DNA from: Actinomycetes bacterium
Lineage (GTDB): Bacteria > Actinomycetota > Acidimicrobiia > Acidimicrobiales > RAAP-2
DNA: 9,714 nt
Assembly: GCA_021826255.1 (NCBI GenBank)
Contig: JAKBAZ010000039.1
Span: 1 to 9,714 of the forward strand
Direction: 5' to 3'
The notes under the pieces are model-generated. The model was not told where the DNA came from, ran no database searches, and was given only the letters and a program-made list of their open reading frames with translations. The translations under genes were made by a program, and so were the position numbers. This document shows, one piece after another, positions 6,134 to 9,714 of this stretch. The stretch's first letter is position 1. Each line of letters opens with the position of its first letter.

Positions 6134-6664
6134 CTGAATCACCACGTTTTCCGTCGGGCGACCCGAGCGAGTTCCGACCTGGTCAATCGTGGCGACCACG
6201 TCGAGCCCGGAGATCGCCTTACCGAAGAGGGAGTAGAGCGGGGGCAGGCGAACCCCGTCGGCTCCCGAGATCACGAAGAACTGGGAACCGTTGGTGTTCG
6301 GACCGGCGTTCGCCATCGCGAGCGAGCCCACTTCGTAGCGCCCCGGCTTGGGTAGTTCGTCGTCGAAACGGTAGCCCGGGCCACCCGAACCGGTGCCGGT
6401 GGGGTCGCCCCCCTGGAGCACGAATCCGGGAATGATTCGGTGAAAGACGATTCCGTCGAAGTAGTGCCACCGGGCGAGAAACACGAAGCTATTCACCGTG
6501 AGTGGAGCGTTCGCGACGTCGAGCAGGAACTCCATGTCGCCGTGGGACGTGGACATGAGAGCTCGGTAGGACTTGGCGCTGTCGATGATCATCGGCGGAG
6601 CCGCGTCGAACTGGCGCCGTTGTGGGCTGGAGCCGTCGGGGGAGGGGATGAGGCTATCGGTCAC
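6110..6664 (-). CDS. Cyclophilin-type peptidyl-prolyl cis-trans isomerase, cytoplasmic
   Basis: A 184-residue cyclophilin that speeds isomerisation of X-Pro bonds. Core motifs are VFHRIIPGFVLQGGDPTGTGSGGPGY (73-98), giving active-site R76, F81 and Q84, and MANAGPNTNGSQFF (117-130), with F130 in the substrate pocket. The human Trp121/His126 region reads RLPPLYSLFGKA, as in many bacterial forms. About 24 residues precede the domain (MTDSLIPSPDG onwards); they are hydrophilic and contain no signal peptide, so a cytoplasmic protein is expected. The GTG start at 6664 has no clear Shine-Dalgarno and no upstream in-frame ATG/GTG was found nearby; ATG at codon 25 is an alternative. It lies 68 bases downstream of the FKBP gene on the same strand. 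Its stop TAA is the only TAA among the genes here, and its end overlaps the convergent neighbour by 24 bases. Confidence 0.95.
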   Translation of the reverse strand: MTDSLIPSPDGSSPQRRQFDAAPPMIIDSAKSYRALMSTSHGDMEFLLDVANAPLTVNSFVFLARWHYFDGIVFHRIIPGFVLQGGDPTGTGSGGPGYRFDDELPKPGRYEVGSLAMANAGPNTNGSQFFVISGADGVRLPPLYSLFGKAISGLDVVATIDQVGTRSGRPTENVVIQSVTITEQ

Positions 6665-6732
6665 GGAGAGTCCAATCGTCGAAGAAGGGTACAGACCCTC
6701 CGAGGCTAGTCAGAACGACAACCGAACTCGCA

Positions 6733-7350
6733 CTAACCAATCTTGAGCAGGTTGACGACGAAGACGAGAGTGTCGTTCGAGGCGATACCCGAGGAGAGAA
6801 GTTGCGTCGTTGCTCCGTAACCCTCGGCGGGCGGCACGATGAGCTGGCGCTCGCCCCCCACCTTCATACCGGGCAACCCCTTCACCCAACCCGGGATGAG
6901 GTTGGCGAGGTTGAGGGTGGCGCTGAAGGCGCTCGGCCACGACGATTGGACGATGGCCCTGCAGGAGTAGGTGGCGAGTTCGTACTGGGCGGTGAACTTG
7001 TCACCGGGCTTCAGCGTGGCGCCGGAGCCTACGATGATGTCCTTCGAGACGAGCGTGGTGGGCTTGGCCCCGCTCGGGAAGTGGAAGGCGGGCGCCCCCT
7101 TGCCGAGGGTGATGTGGGGACAGGTTTCCTTCGTCGTTGCCACGGTGCTCGTCGTGGTGGAGGTGGGAATCGTGGCGGTGGAGGGACCGTTGCTCGAGAA
7201 CAACAGGTAGGCCGAACCAGCGACGACCAGGGCCACCACGACAATGATCACCACGCGATTACGGGTCCGACGGAGTCGGTTCGCTCGCTGCATGGCCGCC
7301 AACTTCTCTTGTCGGGCGGCCTTTTGACGCTGTCGCTTCGTGGTAGCCAT
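6733..7350 (-). CDS. Membrane-anchored FKBP-type peptidyl-prolyl cis-trans isomerase
   Basis: A 205-residue protein in three parts. The first is a strongly basic cytoplasmic N-terminus (residues 1-32, many Lys/Arg). The second is a single transmembrane helix (about 33-51, VVIIVVVALVVAGSAYLLF). The third is a Ser/Thr-rich spacer (57-74) leading to an external FKBP domain (about 100-205). FKBP landmarks are Y123, LIPGWVKGLPGMKVGGERQLIVPP (151-174), EGYG with Y178, and F197 in TLVFVVNLL. The position of FKBP12 Phe36-Asp37 reads Val134-Gln135, so the Asp that helps shape the active site is missing and activity may be low; a chaperone role is possible. C77 and C130 could form a disulfide outside the cell. 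There is no cleavage site after the helix, so it is probably a signal anchor. ATG 7350 has a -10-like box seven bases upstream and no Shine-Dalgarno. Confidence 0.9.
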   Translation of the reverse strand: MATTKRQRQKAARQEKLAAMQRANRLRRTRNRVVIIVVVALVVAGSAYLLFSSNGPSTATIPTSTTTSTVATTKETCPHITLGKGAPAFHFPSGAKPTTLVSKDIIVGSGATLKPGDKFTAQYELATYSCRAIVQSSWPSAFSATLNLANLIPGWVKGLPGMKVGGERQLIVPPAEGYGATTQLLSSGIASNDTLVFVVNLLKIG

Positions 7351-7357
7351 GGGTGCG

Positions 7358-7363
7358 AGCCTA
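7358..7363 (-). promoter_or_regulatory. Candidate leaderless promoter (-10 TAGGCT) of the FKBP gene
   Basis: On the minus strand TAGGCT is followed by seven bases and then the ATG at 7350, so transcription would begin at the start codon. There is no ribosome binding site in the seven bases. The lysC promoter candidate lies 35 bases away, facing outwards. Confidence 0.5.
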
Positions 7364-7397
7364 CTCGCGCACCTCGGGGGGCCTCTTCGCTCAACGG

Positions 7398-7403
7398 TAG
7401 GAT
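7398..7403 (+). promoter_or_regulatory. Candidate promoter (-10 TAGGAT) of lysC
   Basis: TAGGAT is nine bases before ATG 7413, so transcription should start within a few bases of the start codon. A GGAG at 7404-7407 sits five bases from the ATG and could be a Shine-Dalgarno if the transcript begins further upstream. No clear -35 and no lysine riboswitch fits in the 62-base gap. Confidence 0.42.
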
Positions 7404-7412
7404 GGAGCGCCT

Positions 7413-8633
7413 ATGGCCCTCATCGTCCAGAAGTTCGGCGGCACCTCGGTGGGTGATCACGAACGCATCCAGGCGGTGGCCGAGCACGTCGCTCGAACCC
7501 GGCGTGACGGGCACGATGTCGTCGTCGTGGTCTCCGCGATGGGCAAGTCCACGGACGACCTCCTCGAACTCGCAGAGAAGGTGTCGAGCGAGCACCCGGC
7601 TCGTGAGATGGACATGCTCTTGACCGCCGGCGAACGTATTTCCATGGCTCTGGTGGCGATGGCCATCTCGGGACAGGGCGTTGAGGCCGCGAGTTTTACG
7701 GGATCCCAAGCGGGGATTATCACCGACACCGACCACACTCGGGCGAAGATTCTGGAGATTCACCCCGATCGATTGCGTGCCGCCCTCGCCGAAGGCAAGG
7801 TGCCGGTGGTCGCGGGATTTCAGGGAATGTCCACGGATAAAGACATCACCACGCTCGGTCGGGGTGGTTCGGACGTGACGGCCGTTGCGCTGGCCTCGGC
7901 GCTCGGAGCCGACGTGTGCGAGATCTACACCGACGTCACGGGCGTGTTCTCGGCCGATCCCCGCGTCGTTCCAAAGGCGCGGCGGCTCAGTCGCGTCTCG
8001 TTTGACGAGATGATGGAGATGGCCGCGACCGGGGGTCGCGTCTTGATGCTGCGCTCGGTGGAGTTCGCTCGTCGCCACGGCGTTCCCTTGCAAGTTCGCT
8101 CGAGTTTTACCTGGGAGCCCGGGACCTGGATTGTGGAGGAGGACCCCACGATGGAAGAAGCGGTGGTATCGGCGATCACGGATGACACGTCGGAGGCGAA
8201 GCTGACTCTCGACGGCGTTCCCGACCGACCCGGAGTGGCGGCGACTCTCTTTCGCCAACTCGCGGCGCGTGGCGTCAACGTCGACATGATCGTTCAGAAC
8301 ACGGGAACCAATGGACTCACCGCCATCTCCTTTACGGTTGCGAAGAGCGACGTCGAGGCCGCCCGTGACATCTGCGACACCGTGGCCGCAGAACTCGGGG
8401 CAACGAACGTCACCACCGATGCGGGCATCGGACGGGTGTCCCTCGTCGGCGCGGGGATGAAGTCGAGTCCCGGAGTGACGGCCCTGATGTTCGAAACCCT
8501 CTACGAGCACGGGATCAATATCGAGATGATTTCGACCAGTTCGATTCGTATTTCCTGCGTGGTTCGAGCCGAGAAAGTGGGCGAGGCGGTTCGGGCGCTT
8601 CACTCCGCCTTCGGACTCGACGCGTCGGCGTAG
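7413..8633 (+). CDS. lysC: Aspartate kinase
   Basis: A 406-residue aspartokinase that phosphorylates L-aspartate, the entry to lysine, diaminopimelate, threonine and methionine synthesis. The kinase domain (1 to about 245) has KFGGTSVGD (7-15), SAMGKSTD (41-48), TAGERIS (71-77), FQG (136-138), TLGRGGSD (147-154) and YTDVTGVFSADPR (172-184). Two ACT regulatory domains follow (about 260-330 and 340-404), with QNTG (295-298) and VGAGMKSSPGV (345-355) as effector and interface segments. The overall length matches B. subtilis and Corynebacterium alpha2-beta2 enzymes. A strong Shine-Dalgarno before M247 suggests a separate beta chain. A304 lies in LTAISF where many homologues have TDISF, next to positions tied to feedback control. 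It is followed 12 bases later by asd, and probably co-transcribed with it. Confidence 0.97.
   Translation: MALIVQKFGGTSVGDHERIQAVAEHVARTRRDGHDVVVVVSAMGKSTDDLLELAEKVSSEHPAREMDMLLTAGERISMALVAMAISGQGVEAASFTGSQAGIITDTDHTRAKILEIHPDRLRAALAEGKVPVVAGFQGMSTDKDITTLGRGGSDVTAVALASALGADVCEIYTDVTGVFSADPRVVPKARRLSRVSFDEMMEMAATGGRVLMLRSVEFARRHGVPLQVRSSFTWEPGTWIVEEDPTMEEAVVSAITDDTSEAKLTLDGVPDRPGVAATLFRQLAARGVNVDMIVQNTGTNGLTAISFTVAKSDVEAARDICDTVAAELGATNVTTDAGIGRVSLVGAGMKSSPGVTALMFETLYEHGINIEMISTSSIRISCVVRAEKVGEAVRALHSAFGLDASA
8135..8142 (+). promoter_or_regulatory. Internal Shine-Dalgarno for the aspartate kinase beta chain
   Basis: GGAGGAGG within lysC ends eight bases before an in-frame ATG at 8151. In B. 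subtilis and Corynebacterium an internal start at nearly the same codon (around 246-250) makes the beta subunit. Confidence 0.6.
8151..8633 (+). CDS. lysC: Probable aspartate kinase beta subunit from in-frame internal start
   Basis: Translation from ATG 8151 (codon 247 of lysC) would give a 160-residue chain containing only the two ACT domains, starting MEEAVVSAITDD. Known lysC genes of the alpha2-beta2 type produce exactly such a regulatory chain from a nested start. The codon position, the preceding GGAGGAGG and the MEEAV-type beginning all agree. The reading frame is that of the full-length kinase, so this is an alternative product rather than a separate gene. Sequence alone cannot show that it is made. 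Confidence 0.55.
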   Translation: MEEAVVSAITDDTSEAKLTLDGVPDRPGVAATLFRQLAARGVNVDMIVQNTGTNGLTAISFTVAKSDVEAARDICDTVAAELGATNVTTDAGIGRVSLVGAGMKSSPGVTALMFETLYEHGINIEMISTSSIRISCVVRAEKVGEAVRALHSAFGLDASA

Positions 8634-8635
8634 CG

Positions 8636-8640
8636 GGAGG
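8636..8640 (+). promoter_or_regulatory. Shine-Dalgarno deciding the asd start
   Basis: GGAGG is followed by five bases and GTG 8646. An earlier in-frame GTG at 8640 overlaps this element and so cannot use it. The asd start is therefore placed at 8646. Confidence 0.75.
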
Positions 8641-8645
8641 TGGCC

Positions 8646-9665
8646 GTGAGAGTAGCCGTCGTTGGAGCGACCGGGCAGGTCGGCACTGTGATGCGCCAGA
8701 TCTTGGAGGAGCGCAACTTTCCCCTCGACGAGATTCGCTTCTTTGGCTCGGCGCGCTCGGCTGGTCAGGTTCTCGAGTGGCGAGGCCGCTCGGTCGTGGT
8801 GGAAGACGCCGCCACCGCCGACTTCGCTGGTCTCGACATCGCCCTGATGTCCTCGGGGGCAACCTCGTCGTTGGAACTCGCCCCCCGGCTCGCCGCAGCG
8901 GGGTCCGTCGTCATCGACAACTCGTCGGCGTGGCGAATGGACCCCGACGTGCCTCTCGTGGTAGCTGAGGTCAACCCGCACGCGTTGAGTTCACGACCCA
9001 AGGGGATCGTCGCTAATCCCAACTGCACGACCATGGCCGCGATGCCGGTCCTACGACCCCTTCACGAGGAGGCCGGTCTTCGATCACTCGTGGTCTCTAC
9101 CTACCAGGCGGTGTCGGGGGCGGGGCGCGAGGGAGTAGACGAACTCTGGACGCAACTGTGCGACTCGGTCGCGGACGCGCGCGACTTGACCTTTTGCGGC
9201 GGAGCCTTTCCCCTCGAGGTCGGGCGAAAGTTCCCCGTGGCAATCGCCCACAACGTGATTCCTCTCGCCGGAAGCGTGGTGGAGGACGGGCGTGGCGAAA
9301 CGAACGAGGAGCACAAGTTGCGTGACGAGAGTCGCAAGATTCTCGAGATTGACGACCTCTCCGTTGACGTGACCTGTGTGCGCGTGCCCGTCTTCACCGG
9401 TCACTCCCTCTCGGTGACGGCGGGATTTGATCGTGCCCTGAGTGTGGCCCGGGCGACGGAGATTCTGAACGGAGCTCCGGGAGTTCGACTCGCTGACATT
9501 CCCACTCCCCGTCTCGCGGCCGGTGAGGACCCGACGTTCGTGGGCCGCCTGCGCGCCTCGAGCACGGTGGTGAACGGGTTGAATCTGTTTATGAGCAACG
9601 ACAATCTGCGAAAGGGGGCCGCGCTCAACGCGGTGCAGATTGCCGAACTGCTGGTGAAGGGCTAG
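8646..9665 (+). CDS. asd: Aspartate-semialdehyde dehydrogenase
   Basis: A 339-residue enzyme from GTG 8646 that reduces L-aspartyl phosphate to aspartate semialdehyde with NADPH, the step after lysC. The N-terminal nucleotide-binding GATGQVG is at residues 7-13. MSSGATSS (68-75) and VIDNSSAWRMD (89-99) follow. The catalytic cysteine is C127 in NPNCTTM, with STYQAVSGAG (151-160) next to the active site, and RVPVFTGHSLS supplies substrate-binding R246 and catalytic H253. The length is normal. The start is supported by GGAGG five bases upstream; a GTG two codons earlier is possible but lacks a binding site. Only 12 bases separate it from lysC, so an operon is likely. The stop TAG shares CTAG (9662-9665) with the end of a minus-strand gene. 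Confidence 0.97.
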   Translation: MRVAVVGATGQVGTVMRQILEERNFPLDEIRFFGSARSAGQVLEWRGRSVVVEDAATADFAGLDIALMSSGATSSLELAPRLAAAGSVVIDNSSAWRMDPDVPLVVAEVNPHALSSRPKGIVANPNCTTMAAMPVLRPLHEEAGLRSLVVSTYQAVSGAGREGVDELWTQLCDSVADARDLTFCGGAFPLEVGRKFPVAIAHNVIPLAGSVVEDGRGETNEEHKLRDESRKILEIDDLSVDVTCVRVPVFTGHSLSVTAGFDRALSVARATEILNGAPGVRLADIPTPRLAAGEDPTFVGRLRASSTVVNGLNLFMSNDNLRKGAALNAVQIAELLVKG

Positions 9666-9714
9666 TCGGCCCCGTCTCGACCCAGTTGACGGCGAGCGAG
9701 ATTGACGCAGTGGT
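9662..9714 (-). CDS. C-terminal end of an unidentified protein (5' part outside the window)
   Basis: On the minus strand an open frame enters from the right edge and ends at TAG 9664-9662. The last 16 residues read HCVNLARRQLGRDGAD. The frame is supported by its amphipathic, basic helix-like composition and by the way its stop coincides with that of asd in CTAG, as at two other convergent junctions here. Too little is visible to name a family. Confidence 0.5.
   Translation of the reverse strand, partial: HCVNLARRQLGRDGAD

Noticed and set aside
6665..6732. Intrinsic terminator between FKBP and cyclophilin genes
   Set aside because: A short GGGT/ACCC match (6688-6697) is too weak and there is no T-run on either strand.
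7351..7412. Lysine riboswitch or attenuator before lysC
   Set aside because: The 62-base gap is too short for a lysine riboswitch and shows no stable hairpin followed by a T-run.
8640..8645. Earlier GTG for asd
   Set aside because: It overlaps the GGAGG that is well spaced for GTG 8646.
7248..8981. A 577-codon open frame antisense to lysC and the start of asd
   Set aside because: Its translation is rich in His, Arg and Gly with no family motif, and it lies opposite a fully conserved aspartate kinase. It is a by-product of high third-position GC.
1..9714. Mobile elements, defence systems, CRISPR or tRNA genes
   Set aside because: No transposase, integrase, direct-repeat array or tRNA-like fold was seen; nearly every base belongs to housekeeping or acyl-CoA genes.

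Overview
The window is a gene-dense stretch of a high-GC genome. The gene order points to Actinomycetota: a probable dnaX tail, recR, and further along lysC-asd, which also lie near each other in mycobacteria. TAG-type -10 boxes placed directly before start codons, and a probable acyl-CoA carboxylase epsilon subunit, also fit that phylum. Freshwater or marine Acidimicrobiia are a plausible home, but that is inference only. No mobile element, CRISPR array, RNA gene or gap over 300 bases was seen. The longest non-coding stretches are about 70 bases or less.

Layout: (1) 1-780, the end of a probable dnaX followed by recR. (2) 777-1685 minus, undecaprenyl-diphosphatase uppP, with divergent sixA-like histidine phosphatase at 1708-2214. 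(3) 2211-3389 minus, an acetyl-CoA acetyltransferase, divergent from a methylmalonyl-CoA epimerase (3446-3880). (4) 3892-6133, a translationally coupled trio: the carboxyltransferase (beta) subunit of an acyl-CoA carboxylase, a 47-residue probable epsilon subunit, and a 182-residue protein resembling class I glutamine amidotransferase/S51 peptidase folds. (5) 6110-7350 minus, two unrelated peptidyl-prolyl isomerases: a cytoplasmic cyclophilin and a membrane-anchored FKBP. (6) 7413-9665, lysC and asd, the first two steps of the aspartate pathway. (7) From 9662, the last 16 codons of an unidentified minus-strand gene.

Functionally, the middle block handles short acyl-CoAs: thiolase releases or condenses acetyl-CoA, the carboxylase makes (methyl)malonyl-CoA, and the epimerase passes methylmalonyl-CoA towards the mutase (not in this window). 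The carboxylase has Val at the position that separates propionyl- from acetyl-CoA specificity in Streptomyces, so its substrate may not be only propionyl-CoA. lysC and asd feed lysine, threonine, methionine and diaminopimelate synthesis, and uppP recycles the cell-wall lipid carrier.

The genome looks compact. Three of the four convergent gene pairs end on one shared CTAG tetranucleotide, three same-strand junctions use GTGA start/stop overlaps, and TAG is the stop codon of 9 of the 14 genes. I found no clear evidence of a new multi-gene system. The points most worth checking are the unlisted small subunit, the degenerate amidotransferase-like protein, the carboxylase specificity residue, the internal start in lysC and the CTAG/TAG pattern.
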